A stretch of 64,000 nt of DNA from Sphingomonas sp. HITSZ_GF (GTDB lineage Bacteria > Pseudomonadota > Alphaproteobacteria > Sphingomonadales > Sphingomonadaceae), in contig NZ_JARQXA010000004.1 in NCBI RefSeq assembly GCF_029543155.1, forward strand, positions 186,001 to 250,000. The letters run 5' to 3'. Below, one piece after another: positions 1-9,256 of this stretch (its first letter is position 1; each line of letters opens with the position of its first letter). The position numbers and the translations under genes are program-made. The notes below the pieces were generated by a model, which saw only the letters and a list, made by a program, of their open reading frames with translations, had not been told where the DNA came from and did no database searches.

Positions 1-723
1 CACGGCATAGACGGTGAGGAACAGGAAGCGCGAATTGGCGTCGAGCAGCCGGCAAGTGTCGGCGATCAGGCCGGGCAGGCCTTCCTCCAGCTTCCACACC
101 TCGCCGTTCGGGCCGCGGCCCCATTTGGGCGGATCGAGGATGATCCCGTCATAGCGCCGCCCGCGCCGCACCTCGCGCGCAGTGAACTTGCCGGCATCGT
201 CGATCATCCAGCGGATCGGCAGGTCTTCCATGCCCGACAGCGCGGCATTGGCCTTGCCCTCCGCCACCGACTTCTTCGAGGCATCGACATGGGTGACCTT
301 CGCGCCCTTTGCCGCCAGCGCGAGGCTGCCGACGCCGGTATAGCCGAACAGGTTCATGCACTCGGGCGCCTCCATCCCGTCGATCTGCGCGCGCATCCAG
401 TGCCAGACCGGCGACATGTCGGGGAAGAAGGCTAGGTGGCGGAAGGGGGTGTTCTGCGCAGTGAAGCGCACTTCCTCCCAGGCGAGCGGCCAGCCGCCCT
501 GCGGCACCGGCTTGGTGAAGTTCCAGCGGCCGCCGCCATCCTCGTCCGCGCCGGGGACGAATTCTCCATGCGCGTCCCAATTCTCGGACGCGGGCGCCCA
601 CATCGCCTGGGGCTCGGGGCGGATGAAGCGATATTTGCCGTAGCGCTCGAGCTTGCGGCCATGGCCGCTGTCGACCAGCCCGTAATCGGCCCAGGGCTCG
701 CCGGTGAGAGTGATCAGGTCCAT
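1..723 (-). CDS. class I SAM-dependent (RNA) methyltransferase, 3' end cut by window edge
   Basis: The reverse strand is open from an ATG at 723 to the window edge, giving 241 visible codons and no stop. The protein begins MDLITLTGEP. It carries the methyltransferase glycine motif NLFGYTG near residue 124-130, an acidic cofactor-binding strand (VDASKK near 146), and the catalytic-type motif DPPKWGRG near 197-204. The DPPK motif with that spacing is typical of the RlmI/RlmK-like 23S rRNA cytosine methyltransferases, so a nucleic-acid substrate is likely, but the exact target cannot be read from sequence. It lies downstream of thrC on the same strand, separated by a palindromic repeat. The C-terminus is lost at the window boundary. 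Confidence 0.85.
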   Translation of the reverse strand, partial: MDLITLTGEPWADYGLVDSGHGRKLERYGKYRFIRPEPQAMWAPASENWDAHGEFVPGADEDGGGRWNFTKPVPQGGWPLAWEEVRFTAQNTPFRHLAFFPDMSPVWHWMRAQIDGMEAPECMNLFGYTGVGSLALAAKGAKVTHVDASKKSVAEGKANAALSGMEDLPIRWMIDDAGKFTAREVRRGRRYDGIILDPPKWGRGPNGEVWKLEEGLPGLIADTCRLLDANSRFLFLTVYAV

Positions 724-766
724 GGGGGGTCTCTTAGACGGGGAGGAGGGCGCCGTCATCCACCGC

Positions 767-899
767 AATTCCTCTCCCGGAGGGAGAGGGGGACCGCCGC
801 CGAAGGCGGTGGTGGAGAGGGAACGCGCCAAGCGACCCGCCTGTGGCAGGCCCCCTCCACCAGCTTCGCTGGTCCCCCTCCCCCTCCGGGGGAGGAATT
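767..899 (-). repeat. palindromic repeat, family A, copy 1 (inverted relative to the other copies)
   Basis: About 133 bp bounded by AATTCCTC and GAGGAATT. Each half has a G/C-rich stem and a capping hairpin: ACCGCC/GGCGGT on one side, ACCAGC/GCTGGT on the other. The element ends one base before the thrC stop codon. Related copies lie at 25887, 35314, 36510, 40708 and 46825, with a solo remnant at 33634. It does not code for protein in any convincing frame. Confidence 0.9.
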
Positions 900-900
900 A

Positions 901-2292
901 TCAAGTGCGCGGCTTGGCCCGCTCGGCGATGTAATCCCGCACGGCGTCGAGCGTGCCCGGCAGCACGTCGTAGCGCTCCTGCCGGTCGAACAGGTCGCCG
1001 ACGCGCGTCGGCAGCGCCGGCCGCATGCCGGTGGCGCGCTCGACTGCGTCGGCGAACTTGGCGGGGTGCGCCGTTGCCAGCGTGACGACGGGCACATCGG
1101 CGGGGAGGTCTGCCCGGCGCGCGGCGGCGAGGCCGATCGCGCTGTGCGGATCGATCACCTGCGCCGCTTCGGCCGCGGCCCAGCGCATCGCCTCGTTCAT
1201 CTCCTCGGGCGTGATCCGGTCGCTGGCGAAGATCTTCGCCGCGCCTTCGCGCTGCGCGTTGGTCAGGCGCATTGCCTTGCTCGCTTCGAAGCCGGCCATC
1301 TGCTCGGCGACGCTGCCGCCGGCGAGGTCGGAGAGCAGCCGCTCGAAGTTCGAGCTCACCTGGATGTCCATGCTCGGCGCCGCGGTCGGCGTCACGGTGC
1401 CGGCCGAATAGTCGCCGCTCGAAAGCGCGCGGTGGAGGATGTCGTTGACGTTGGTTGCGACCACCAGCCGCTCGACCGGCAGGCCCATCTTCGCCGCGAC
1501 ATAGCCGGCGAAGACATCGCCGAAATTGCCGGTCGGCACCGCAAAGGCGACCTTCTGCGCCGGGCTGCCCAAGCGGACGGCGGCGTAGAAATAATAGACC
1601 ACCTGCGCCATCAGCCGGGCCCAGTTGATCGAGTTGACCGCGCTCAGCCGGAAGCGGGTGGAGAAGTCGGCGTCGTTGAACAGCGCCTTCACCATCGCCT
1701 GGGCATCGTCGAAGCTGCCCTCGATCGCGATGTTGTGGACGTTGGGCGCCAGCACCGTGGTCATCTGGCGGCGCTGCACGTCGGACACGCGGCCCTTGGG
1801 GTGGAGCATGAAGATGTCGACGCCGTGCCGGCCGGCGACTGCGTCGATCGCGGCGCTGCCGGTGTCGCCCGAGGTCGCGCCGACGATGGTCAGCGGCTCG
1901 CTGCTGCCGGTCAGGAACTTCTCGAAGAGCAGGCCGAGCAGCTGGAGCGCGACGTCCTTGAAGGCGAGCGTGGGGCCGTGGAACAGCTCGAGCAGGAAGT
2001 GGCGATGGTCGAGCTGGACCAGCGGGGTCACCGCGGCCTGCGAGAAGCGGCCATAGGCCTGCTCGCACAGCGCGCGCAGATCGGCCTCGCTCAGGTCGTC
2101 GCCGGTGAACGGCGCCATCACCCGCACGGCGGTCTCGACATAGGAAAGGCCCTTCAGGGCTTCGATGTCTTCGTGGCTGAAGCGCGGCCATTCGGCCGGC
2201 ACATAGAGTCCGCCGTCGCTGGCCAGGCCGGCAAGGGTCACGTCTCGGAAGCCAAGCAGCGGCGCGCTGCCACGGGTGCTCTGGTATCGCAT
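901..2292 (-). CDS. thrC: threonine synthase
   Basis: The 463-residue PLP enzyme converts O-phosphohomoserine to threonine, the last step of threonine synthesis. The start chosen is the ATG giving MRYQSTRGSAPLLGF, the standard N-terminus of this family; an in-frame upstream ATG would add 33 residues of non-conserved, repeat-like sequence. The PLP-binding motif TLAFKD places the Schiff-base lysine near residue 112. The phosphate-binding segment GATSGDTGSAA follows about 45 residues later. Length and motifs fit the long threonine synthase subfamily of proteobacteria. It lies on the same strand as the cytochrome oxidase genes but is separated from SURF1 by about 280 bp of repeats, so it may have its own promoter there. 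I see no good Shine-Dalgarno. Confidence 0.97.
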   Translation of the reverse strand: MRYQSTRGSAPLLGFRDVTLAGLASDGGLYVPAEWPRFSHEDIEALKGLSYVETAVRVMAPFTGDDLSEADLRALCEQAYGRFSQAAVTPLVQLDHRHFLLELFHGPTLAFKDVALQLLGLLFEKFLTGSSEPLTIVGATSGDTGSAAIDAVAGRHGVDIFMLHPKGRVSDVQRRQMTTVLAPNVHNIAIEGSFDDAQAMVKALFNDADFSTRFRLSAVNSINWARLMAQVVYYFYAAVRLGSPAQKVAFAVPTGNFGDVFAGYVAAKMGLPVERLVVATNVNDILHRALSSGDYSAGTVTPTAAPSMDIQVSSNFERLLSDLAGGSVAEQMAGFEASKAMRLTNAQREGAAKIFASDRITPEEMNEAMRWAAAEAAQVIDPHSAIGLAAARRADLPADVPVVTLATAHPAKFADAVERATGMRPALPTRVGDLFDRQERYDVLPGTLDAVRDYIAERAKPRT

Positions 2293-2405
2293 GAGGGCGG
2301 GGCCTAGCGGGGAGCGGGGAGGCGGACAAGATAGGCTATGTTTAGGATAGCCATTGCGCGCCTCCCCAGCGTCCTGCGGTTGGCAATTCACCCGTCAGCC
2401 TTCTC

Positions 2406-2493
2406 CGTCATGCTGAACTTGTTTCAGCATCCAACCCTCCTCCAGCGATACCGCTCGTGGAAAGTTGGACCCTGAAACAAGTTCAGGGTGACG
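2406..2493. repeat. inverted pair of TGAAACAAGTTCAG-type hairpins (family E)
   Basis: Two hairpins face each other. The left one is TGCTGAA-cttgt-TTCAGCA and the right one is ACCCTGAA-acaag-TTCAGGGT. They lie about 40 bp apart, with outer arms CGTCA...TGACG. The left hairpin has TG/CA pairs where the right has CC/GG pairs, so complementarity is kept although the bases differ. Confidence 0.8.
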
Positions 2494-2526
2494 AGGGATT
2501 TGTCCGGCTGCATCGCGTCATTGCAC

Positions 2527-2575
2527 GAGATCCCGGCTTTCGCCGGGATGACGGAAAGGGGCGCCGGGATGACGG
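2527..2575. repeat. half copy of family D repeat between SURF1 and thrC
   Basis: It contains the hairpin ATCCCGGC-TTTC-GCCGGGAT followed by GACGG, then a second partial right end (GCGCCGGGATGACGG). The SURF1 stop codon begins at the next base, within GATGACGGTTATTGG. Nearly the same string, with C for T, overlaps the stop codon of the glycosyltransferase at 16449. With the family E pair at 2406, it accounts for most of the 283-bp gap 2293-2575. Confidence 0.75.
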
Positions 2576-3229
2576 TTATTGGTCCGACGTTTCCTGGTTC
2601 GGCTCCGCCTGCTTCGGCTTCTGCCGCCATTTGAGCGCGAGCACGTAGATCACCGACGCCACCAGCGCGAACAGGAACCATTGCACCGCATAGGAGAGAT
2701 GGTTGTTCGGCACGCTCGACAGGTCGGGCTTCGCCGTCGGCTGCAGCCCAGGCGCGGCGGTTTCCGAGATCAGCATCAGGTGCCTGGGTTCGCTGTCGAA
2801 CAGCCCGGCGAGCATCGGGCGGTGATCGGGGGCATGGGTGATCGTGCCGGTCACCTTGCCGCCCTTCCACACCGGCTGGAACTTGGGATCGGCCGCCACG
2901 CCCATGTCGACCAGCAGCACGGGGCCTTCGGCGCCGGTGCGGCACTGTGCGAGGTGGCGATAGCCGTTGCTGCCATCCGTGGCGCGTCCGCCCTGGCTCT
3001 GCCAGCCGACGACCTGGAGACAGAAGGCGCTGGCGCGGCGGAACAGATACGCGTCGCCCACCGGCAGGCGGGGAAACGCCATTTCGGGCTTGCCGAAATT
3101 GGCGGCGTAGCGCTGGATCGCGGCAAGCTTCTCGCCCCGGCGCTCGATCTGCCAGATGCCGAGGCCAATCATCAGCGCGACGGCAAGGGAGGCGATAATC
3201 GTCGGGATCAGCGGGAAGCGCGGCATCAT
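2576..3229 (-). CDS. SURF1 family cytochrome oxidase biogenesis protein
   Basis: The 217-residue protein is an assembly factor for aa3-type cytochrome c oxidase, thought to help heme a insertion into subunit I. It has the SURF1 plan: an N-terminal membrane segment (about residues 5-22, ending GIWQIERR), a periplasmic domain, and a second membrane segment near the C-terminus preceded by NNHLSYAVQWF. The ATG at 3229 overlaps the DUF983 stop as ATGA, which supports this start; a second ATG follows immediately at 3226. It is the last gene of the oxidase operon. Its stop codon sits at the edge of a family D repeat. Confidence 0.92.
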   Translation of the reverse strand: MMPRFPLIPTIIASLAVALMIGLGIWQIERRGEKLAAIQRYAANFGKPEMAFPRLPVGDAYLFRRASAFCLQVVGWQSQGGRATDGSNGYRHLAQCRTGAEGPVLLVDMGVAADPKFQPVWKGGKVTGTITHAPDHRPMLAGLFDSEPRHLMLISETAAPGLQPTAKPDLSSVPNNHLSYAVQWFLFALVASVIYVLALKWRQKPKQAEPNQETSDQ

Positions 3230-3627
3230 TCGCTCCGAATGCGCCCTTCGCCGGCGCGGTTGCGATATTCGAGCGCGAGCAGCAGCCCCTTGGAGACGCG
3301 CAGCGACAGGATGACCAGCGCGGCGGTGATCGGAATCCACAGAAGCGCGTGGATCAGCAGCCCCGGCTGGAAGGTGAACTCGACCCAGAGCGCGAGGCCG
3401 GTGACCAATGCGCCGATGCCGAGGGTGAGGAACACCACCGGCCCGTCGCCGACATTGAAGCGGGTGAAGTCGAGCCCGCAGGCGCCGCATTTTTCGGCAA
3501 AGCCGGTGAAGCTGCGGAACAGCGTCGGCGCGCCGCAGCGCGGGCAGGCGCCCTTCGTCCCCGAAAGGATCGGGGGAGGCGACACTGGGCCGCCTCCCCC
3601 GGGAATATCCTTGTCGCTGTCGGTCAC
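3226..3627 (-). CDS. DUF983 zinc-ribbon membrane protein
   Basis: The 133-residue protein has two CxxC pairs (Cys28/31 and Cys47/50) arranged as a small zinc ribbon, followed by two hydrophobic segments (about 60-83 and 89-110). DUF983 members often lie inside cytochrome oxidase operons, as here between ctaE and SURF1, and members in other phyla have been implicated in oxidase maturation. A role as oxidase assembly factor is therefore inferred from context. Only one base separates it from ctaE, and it overlaps SURF1, so it is cotranscribed. Confidence 0.88.
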   Translation of the reverse strand: MTDSDKDIPGGGGPVSPPPILSGTKGACPRCGAPTLFRSFTGFAEKCGACGLDFTRFNVGDGPVVFLTLGIGALVTGLALWVEFTFQPGLLIHALLWIPITAALVILSLRVSKGLLLALEYRNRAGEGRIRSE

Positions 3628-3628
3628 G

Positions 3629-4462
3629 TCAGCCGTGGACCGGCGCGCCCCAGCCGCCCCAGATATAGATGGAGGCGAAGAGGAACAGCCACACCACGTC
3701 GACGAAGTGCCAGTACCAGGCGGCCGCCTCGAAGCCGAAATGCTGCTTGGGCGTGAAGTCGCCCTTGTAGGCGCGCACCAGGTTCACGATCAGGAAGATC
3801 GTGCCGACGATCACGTGGAAACCGTGGAAGCCGGTCGCCATGAAGAAGGCGCCGCCATAGCTCGAGCCGCCCTCGCTCGCCGCCTTGAAGGGGAAGGGGG
3901 CCTCCATATACTCATACGCCTGGAAGCAGCTGAACGAGATGCCGAGCAGGATCGTCAGCCACAGGCCCTTCTTCAGCCCCTCGCGATCGCCGTGGATCAG
4001 CGCGTGGTGCGCCCAGGTCACGGTGCAGCCCGAGCAGAGCAGGATCAGCGTGTTGAGCAGCGGGAACTGCCAGGCGTTGAGCACTTCCATGCCCTTGGGC
4101 GGCCATTGCCCGCCCACTGCCTCGACATGGCTGGGGAAGAGCGAGAAGTCGAACCATGCCCAGAACCAGCCGACGAAGAACATCACTTCGGAAGCGATGA
4201 ACAGGATCATGCCGTAGCGCAGGTGGAGCTGGACGATCGGCGTGTGATCGCCGGCATGCGCTTCCTGGATCACCTTGCCCCACCAGCCGAACATCGTGAT
4301 CGCCACCAGCCCGACGCCGATGAAGAACACGAAATAGGCGCTGGGATAGCTGTGCATCACCATGATGCCGCCGGCGGCCAGCACCAGCGCCGAAAAGGCG
4401 CCGAAGAGCGGCCAGATGCTGGGCGGAAGGATATGGTATTGGTGGTTCTTTGCCCCGGCCAT
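3629..4462 (-). CDS. ctaE: cytochrome c oxidase subunit III
   Basis: The 277-residue polytopic membrane protein matches COX3. It begins MAGAKNHQYHILPPSIWP and carries the conserved segment ASEVMFFVGWFWAWF, with the membrane glutamate close to the family lipid and proton-antenna site. Seven hydrophobic segments can be traced, and it ends in a tryptophan-rich helix. Subunit III stabilises turnover of subunit I in the inner membrane. In the operon it follows ctaG after an 87-bp gap, the largest gap between ctaB and SURF1, which may hold an internal signal. Confidence 0.97.
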   Translation of the reverse strand: MAGAKNHQYHILPPSIWPLFGAFSALVLAAGGIMVMHSYPSAYFVFFIGVGLVAITMFGWWGKVIQEAHAGDHTPIVQLHLRYGMILFIASEVMFFVGWFWAWFDFSLFPSHVEAVGGQWPPKGMEVLNAWQFPLLNTLILLCSGCTVTWAHHALIHGDREGLKKGLWLTILLGISFSCFQAYEYMEAPFPFKAASEGGSSYGGAFFMATGFHGFHVIVGTIFLIVNLVRAYKGDFTPKQHFGFEAAAWYWHFVDVVWLFLFASIYIWGGWGAPVHG

Positions 4463-4549
4463 CGATCTTCCCTGTCCTAAGCTTTTCGGCGGAGCTTAGG
4501 GCGGCAATTCGCTTCCCGCAACAACCCTGATGCGGCGATCGCTACGGCT

Positions 4550-5110
4550 TCAATGCGCCTTGGCCGCGGCGGCGGCGATCGCCGGCGATTCGGCGGGATA
4601 GAAAGTGTAGGACAGCGTGATCTCCTGCACGTCGCGCGCATCGGGATCGTCGAGGATCTTGGGGTCGACATAGAAGATCACCGGCATGCGTACCGTCTCG
4701 CCGGGCTTGAGCGTCTGCTGGGTGAAGCAGAAGCACTGGATCTTGGTGAAATACTTGCCGACATAGATGGGGGTGACGTTGAACGTCGCCGTGCCGGTCA
4801 CTTCATGGTCGCCGGTGTTGGTGGCGGTGAAGAACGCCATGTCGCGCCCGCCGATGTCGATCGTGTCCTCGCGCCGCTCGGGCTGGAACTTCCAGGGAAT
4901 GCCCTTGGCGACGTTGCTGTCGAACGCCACCGTGATCTTCTGGCCGACGCTGCCGGGCGCGCGCAGCCCGCGCTGGGTGGTGCCGTTGAGGCCGGTCGCC
5001 TCGCAGAACATCCGGTAGAGCGGCACCGCCGCGAAGCCGAGCCCGGTCATCGAACACACGCCGATGCCGGCGAGGATTGCGACGCGCAGGTTGCGGCTCG
5101 GCCACTTCAT
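4550..5110 (-). CDS. ctaG: cytochrome c oxidase assembly protein CtaG/Cox11 (CuB insertion)
   Basis: The 186-residue protein delivers copper to the CuB site of subunit I. It has one N-terminal membrane anchor (about residues 9-30) and a periplasmic immunoglobulin-like domain. The copper-binding motif CFCF is present (Cys126 and Cys128), and a third conserved cysteine lies in LYRMFC (Cys36). The ATG at 5110 overlaps the stop of the upstream small membrane protein as ATGA. The C-terminal 10 residues are alanine-rich and probably not functional. Its position between ctaB and ctaE is the common alphaproteobacterial order. Confidence 0.97.
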   Translation of the reverse strand: MKWPSRNLRVAILAGIGVCSMTGLGFAAVPLYRMFCEATGLNGTTQRGLRAPGSVGQKITVAFDSNVAKGIPWKFQPERREDTIDIGGRDMAFFTATNTGDHEVTGTATFNVTPIYVGKYFTKIQCFCFTQQTLKPGETVRMPVIFYVDPKILDDPDARDVQEITLSYTFYPAESPAIAAAAAKAH

Positions 5111-5283
5111 CCGCCGTGGCCCAGCTGGATCTTCACGATCGAGATGGCGAAGACGAGCACCACGAACAGCCCGAGCAGCAGCGCCATCACCAGCGCGCGG
5201 CTGCGCTGGCGGGCGCGGACCAACTCGGCCTCCTCCGCGGGGCCGGGCGGGGGCGGCGGGGCCTGGATCAGATCATCGGTCAT
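5107..5283 (-). CDS. small single-pass membrane protein of the oxidase operon (CoxF-like)
   Basis: The protein has 58 residues: a proline-rich cytoplasmic N-terminus, a basic patch (RARQRSR), one transmembrane helix (about 30-50) and a very short periplasmic tail. Both ends use 4-bp overlaps, ATGA with ctaB upstream and ATGA with ctaG downstream, so translational coupling is strongly indicated. Small proteins at this position are found in other alphaproteobacterial cox operons and are sometimes labelled CoxF. Their biochemical role is unsettled. I would call it an accessory or assembly peptide by context only. Confidence 0.85.
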   Translation of the reverse strand: MTDDLIQAPPPPPGPAEEAELVRARQRSRALVMALLLGLFVVLVFAISIVKIQLGHGG

Positions 5284-6182
5284 GCGAACCACCTGTCGAC
5301 AACGAGCGCGCCGAAAACGACGAAGAGATAGAGGATCGAGAATTTGAACAGCCGCTTCTCGGGCGCCATGTCGTCCCCGGGCTCGGTGCGGCGGATCGCC
5401 ACCTGCACCGCCATTGCGAGGAACAGGCCGGACATTACTGCGGCGGTGATCCCGAAGACCGGGCCCGCCAGCCCGAGCGGCCAGGGCGCCGCGGCGCACA
5501 GGATCATCGGGATCGTGTAGAGCCCGATCTGGATGCGGGTGGAGCGTTCGCCCGCCACCACCGGCAGCATCGGCACGCCGGCATTGGCGTAATCGGTCTT
5601 CACGAACAGTGCGAGCGCCCAGAAATGCGGCGGCGTCCACAGGAAGATCAGCGAGAAGAGCAGCACCGGCATCAGCGTCACGTCGCCGGTGGCGGCCGCC
5701 CAGCCGATCATCGGCGGAAAGGCGCCGGCGGCACCGCCGATGACGATGTTCTGCGGCGTCCGGCGCTTGAGCCAGATCGTATAGACGAAGACATAGAACA
5801 GGATCGAAGCGGCGAGGATGATCGTCGCCGCCAGGTTGATCGCGAAATACATCAGCACCAGGCTGAAACAGGCCAGGCCGACGCCGAAGTGCAGCGCCGA
5901 CTGCTTCTCCATGCGGCCCGCGGGGAGCGGCCGCCCCTGCGTCCGCTTCATCTTGGCGTCGAGATCGGCCTCATACCATTGGTTGAGCGCGCCGGCGGCA
6001 CCGGCGCCCAGCGCGATGCACAGGATCGCGGTGAATCCCAGGATCGGATGGATATGCGCGGGCGCGGCGAGCATGCCGCACAGCCCGGTGAAGACGACGA
6101 GCGTCATCACCCGCGGCTTGGTCAGCGCCAGGAAATCGCGCCATTCGGCGGGCAGGGTCACGGTTGCTGCGGAAGTACTCAT
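5280..6182 (-). CDS. ctaB: protoheme IX farnesyltransferase (heme O synthase)
   Basis: The 300-residue UbiA-superfamily prenyltransferase adds a farnesyl group to heme b to make heme O, the precursor of heme A for subunit I. The first aspartate-rich motif is seen in [15 protein letters not shown] with the following RPLP. The second conserved loop reads [11 protein letters not shown]. About nine membrane helices can be traced. I chose the ATG at 6182 ([14 protein letters not shown]) because the 25 residues upstream in frame are low-complexity and arginine-rich. The gene overlaps the small membrane protein downstream. A strong hairpin lies between it and ctaD. Confidence 0.96.
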   Translation of the reverse strand: MSTSAATVTLPAEWRDFLALTKPRVMTLVVFTGLCGMLAAPAHIHPILGFTAILCIALGAGAAGALNQWYEADLDAKMKRTQGRPLPAGRMEKQSALHFGVGLACFSLVLMYFAINLAATIILAASILFYVFVYTIWLKRRTPQNIVIGGAAGAFPPMIGWAAATGDVTLMPVLLFSLIFLWTPPHFWALALFVKTDYANAGVPMLPVVAGERSTRIQIGLYTIPMILCAAAPWPLGLAGPVFGITAAVMSGLFLAMAVQVAIRRTEPGDDMAPEKRLFKFSILYLFVVFGALVVDRWFA

Positions 6183-6260
6183 GGTCGTGCAAGCGCTATA
6201 GGCGCGCGCGGCGTTGGGGGGAAGTGGACGCTTTGCCGCAGGGTTCCGCCGCGCCAACGA

Positions 6261-6293
6261 AAGCGCCCCGGAAGTTTCCTCCCCGGGGCGCTT
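6261..6293 (-). terminator. intercistronic hairpin between ctaD and ctaB
   Basis: AAGCGCCCCGG and CCCCGGGGCGCTT form a near-perfect stem with a 9-nt loop, lying between the ctaD stop and the ctaB start. No U tract follows on the minus strand. It may stabilise the upstream message or partly attenuate transcription, rather than act as a classical terminator. Confidence 0.5.
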
Positions 6294-6317
6294 GTCGTTT
6301 CAGCCTTTCGGCGCGGC

Positions 6318-7985
6318 TCAGTGGTGGCCGCCGTCCTCGATCACCGGCAGGGTCTCGAACTGGTGGAACGGCGGCGGGCTCGACAGCGTCCATTCGAGCG
6401 TCGTCGCGCCTTCGCCCCAGGGATTGCCCTCGGCCTTGCGGCCGGCGAACAGCGACCAGGCGATGTTGAAGAAGAAGATCAGCATGCCGACGAACATGAT
6501 CATGTAGCCATAGGTCGCGACCTGGTTCCAATGCGCATAGGCATCGGGATAGTCCGGGTAGCGGCGCGGCATGCCCTGCAGGCCCAGGAAGTGCATCGGG
6601 AAGAACATCACGTTCACGCCGATGAAGAACACCCAGAAATGCAGCTGGCCGAGCAGTTCGTTGTACATCCGGCCCGACATCTTCGGGAACCAGTAGTAGA
6701 AGCCGGCGAACAGCGAGAACACCGCGCCGAGCGACAGCACATAGTGGAAGTGCGCGACGACGTAATAGGTGTCCTGCATATAGTCGTCGACGCCGCCATT
6801 GGCGAGCACGACGCCGGTCACGCCGCCGACGGTGAACATGAAGATGAAGCCGATCGCCCAGACCATGGGGGTCTTGAAGCTGATCGAGCCGCCCCACATC
6901 GTCGCGATCCACGAGAAGATCTTCACGCCGGTCGGCACCGCGATGATCATCGTGGCGGCCGTGAAGTACATCTTGATCTGCACGCTCATGCCGGTGGTGA
7001 ACATGTGGTGCGCCCACACGACGAAGCCGACCACGCCGATCGCGACCATGGCATAGGCCATGCCGAGATAGCCGAACACCGGCTTGCGGCTGAAGGTGGC
7101 GATGATCTGGCTGACGATGCCGAAGCCCGGCAGGATCATGATGTACACTTCGGGGTGGCCGAAGAACCAGAACAGGTGCTGGTAGAGGATCGGGTCGCCG
7201 CCATATTGCGGATCGTAGAAGGCAGTGCCGAAGTTGCGGTCGGTCAGCAGCATGGTGATCGCGGCGGCGAGCACCGGCAGCGCCAGCAGCAGCAGGAAGG
7301 CAGTGATCAGCACCGACCACACGAACAGCGGCATCTTGTGCAGGGTCATGCCCGGCGCGCGCATGTTGAAGATGGTGGTGATGAAGTTGATCGCGCCCAG
7401 GATCGAGCTGGCGCCGGCGACGTGGAGCGACAGGATCGCCATGTCGACCGACGGCCCCGGCTCGCCATAGGTGGAGAGCGGCGCATAGACCGTCCAGCCG
7501 GTGCCCGCGCCGATGCCGACAAAGGGCGAGGCGAGCAGCAGCAGGAAGGCCGGGATCAGCAGCCAGAACGAGATGTTGTTCATGCGCGGGAACGCCATGT
7601 CCGGCGCGCCGATCATGATCGGGACGAACCAGTTGCCGAAGCCGCCGATCATCGCGGGCATCACCATGAAGAACACCATGATCAGGCCGTGCGCGGTGAT
7701 CAGCACGTTCCAGAAGTGCATGGCGTCGTCGAAGCTGCCATGGCCGTGCAGCATGCCCAGCCAGGTGGGCAGATACTGGATGCCCGGGTGCATCAGCTCG
7801 GCGCGCATCAGGCCCGAGATGCCGCCGCCGATGATGCCAGCGACGATCGCGAAGATCAGGTAGAGCGTGCCGATGTCCTTGTGGTTCGTCGACATGAACC
7901 AGCGGGCGAAGAAGCCCGGCTTGTGATCGGCATCGTGATGATCATGCGCATGGTCGTCATGCGCGTGGAGGGCGATATCGGTCAT
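6318..7985 (-). CDS. ctaD: cytochrome c oxidase subunit I (aa3 type)
   Basis: The 555-residue heme-copper oxidase catalytic subunit spans the membrane about twelve times. It contains the [14 protein letters not shown] segment (the CuB histidine and its cross-linked tyrosine) and a histidine-rich N-terminus. The K-channel and D-channel regions look intact. The start [15 protein letters not shown] was chosen; 28 in-frame residues upstream are proline/arginine-rich and overlap the end of ctaC. It follows ctaC by 4 bp. The subunit reduces oxygen to water and pumps protons, using electrons from the CuA centre of ctaC. Confidence 0.98.
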   Translation of the reverse strand: MTDIALHAHDDHAHDHHDADHKPGFFARWFMSTNHKDIGTLYLIFAIVAGIIGGGISGLMRAELMHPGIQYLPTWLGMLHGHGSFDDAMHFWNVLITAHGLIMVFFMVMPAMIGGFGNWFVPIMIGAPDMAFPRMNNISFWLLIPAFLLLLASPFVGIGAGTGWTVYAPLSTYGEPGPSVDMAILSLHVAGASSILGAINFITTIFNMRAPGMTLHKMPLFVWSVLITAFLLLLALPVLAAAITMLLTDRNFGTAFYDPQYGGDPILYQHLFWFFGHPEVYIMILPGFGIVSQIIATFSRKPVFGYLGMAYAMVAIGVVGFVVWAHHMFTTGMSVQIKMYFTAATMIIAVPTGVKIFSWIATMWGGSISFKTPMVWAIGFIFMFTVGGVTGVVLANGGVDDYMQDTYYVVAHFHYVLSLGAVFSLFAGFYYWFPKMSGRMYNELLGQLHFWVFFIGVNVMFFPMHFLGLQGMPRRYPDYPDAYAHWNQVATYGYMIMFVGMLIFFFNIAWSLFAGRKAEGNPWGEGATTLEWTLSSPPPFHQFETLPVIEDGGHH

Positions 7986-7989
7986 GGTC

Positions 7990-9084
7990 TCAGTTGCCCG
8001 TCGTGTTGCCGGCGGCGGCGTTGGCAGCCGGCGCGGTCTCGTTGGTGGCGGCCGGTTCGGCGGCGGCATTGGTTTCGGCGGCCGGCGCGGCAGCGTTCTG
8101 CGCCGCCTCGGCAGCTGCGGCAGCGGCGACCTCGGCCGGCATGGTGCCGCCCTTCGCCTTCACCCACTGCGCGAACTCGGCGGGCGACACTGCCTCCACC
8201 GTGATCGGCATATAGGCGTGGCGCGCGCCGCACAGCTCGGAGCACTGGCCGAAATAGACGCCCGGCTTCTCGATGATGAAGCTGGTCTCGTTGAGCTTGC
8301 CCGGCACCGCGTCGAGCTTGATCCAGAAGGCGGGGACCGCCCAGCTGTGGATCACGTCCTGTGCGGTGGTGACGAGGCGGATCGGCACGCCGTAAGGCAG
8401 CACGACGCGCTGGTCGGTCGCGAGCAGGCGCGGGCCGTCGGCATCGGTGCGATACCGCTGGCCGGCCGGAACCTGGCTCTGCTCCTTGAGCATGTTGGCG
8501 GTCAGCTGGATGCCGCCATTGTCCGGATATTCATAGCTCCAGAACCACTGGTTGCCGATCGCCTTGAGCGTCACGGCATCCTTGGGCGCGGGCTTGAACT
8601 GTGCGGCGAGCAGGCGGATCGAGGGGACCGCGATCGCGATCAGGATCAGCACCGGCACCAGCGTCCAGACCACTTCGATCGCCGTGTTGTGCGCGGTCTT
8701 GCTCGGCGTCGGGTTGGCGGCGCGGCGATAGCGGAAGATCACCCAGAGCAGCAGGATCAGCACGAACACCGAGATCGCGGTGATCAGCGGCACCAGCACC
8801 GAATTGTGGAACCAGTGGGCCTCGCGCCCGGTCGGGGTCACCTGTTCCTGCAGCGTGATCGCATCGGCGGTCGGCTGGCCGATGCCGGGTGCCGCCTTGG
8901 TCAACGGCTGGCCCTTGGCATCGAGCGTGGGATCGGCGACGGCCGGCGTGGCGGCTGCTGCCGGAGCGGCGGTGGCGGTCGCCGCCGGGGCGGCCGCGTT
9001 GGAAACAGGCTCCTGAGCCGAAGCGGGCATGGCAAAGGCCAGCCCCGCTGCCAGGAGAGTCGAAGTCAACCCAAGCATGCGCAT
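7990..9084 (-). CDS. ctaC: cytochrome c oxidase subunit II (CuA)
   Basis: The 364-residue protein starts with a signal peptide ([24 protein letters not shown]) and has two transmembrane helices. A periplasmic cupredoxin domain follows, with the CuA motif [12 protein letters not shown]. It is the electron entry point of the oxidase and the first gene of the operon. An alternative ATG two codons downstream gives MLGLTS. It is longer than the minimal family: an alanine/proline-rich linker follows the signal peptide, and an Ala/Asn/Glu-rich low-complexity tail of about 45 residues follows the cupredoxin domain. Both tracts are probably disordered in the periplasm. Confidence 0.97.
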   Translation of the reverse strand: MRMLGLTSTLLAAGLAFAMPASAQEPVSNAAAPAATATAAPAAAATPAVADPTLDAKGQPLTKAAPGIGQPTADAITLQEQVTPTGREAHWFHNSVLVPLITAISVFVLILLLWVIFRYRRAANPTPSKTAHNTAIEVVWTLVPVLILIAIAVPSIRLLAAQFKPAPKDAVTLKAIGNQWFWSYEYPDNGGIQLTANMLKEQSQVPAGQRYRTDADGPRLLATDQRVVLPYGVPIRLVTTAQDVIHSWAVPAFWIKLDAVPGKLNETSFIIEKPGVYFGQCSELCGARHAYMPITVEAVSPAEFAQWVKAKGGTMPAEVAAAAAAEAAQNAAAPAAETNAAAEPAATNETAPAANAAAGNTTGN

Positions 9085-9256
9085 CGTCTATTTTCACCCT
9101 GTTCCGCGAGAGCCCCGGGCTGGGAAAGGATTGCCCCCAGTGCAACCGGGGTACACGAGGCATGCATCCATTCTCAACCCTTTTTGATCGCCCGTTGCGG
9201 TCGATAGGAGGTGGTCCTAAGGGAAATTCAAGTCCCCGCGATGATTGGAGCGAGCA
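9085..9256. promoter_or_regulatory. divergent promoter region, ctaC / pyrE
   Basis: This 172-bp gap must hold the promoter of the oxidase operon (minus) and of pyrE (plus). It is less GC-rich than its surroundings around 9175-9190 (a CCTTTTTGATCG stretch). I cannot assign -35/-10 hexamers with confidence. Confidence 0.4.

Noticed and set aside
436..2307. A 623-codon plus-strand open frame antisense to the methyltransferase and thrC
   Set aside because: It is Arg/Gly/His-rich with no domain, and it crosses a palindromic repeat. Long antisense frames are expected at this GC content, and thrC on the other strand is complete.
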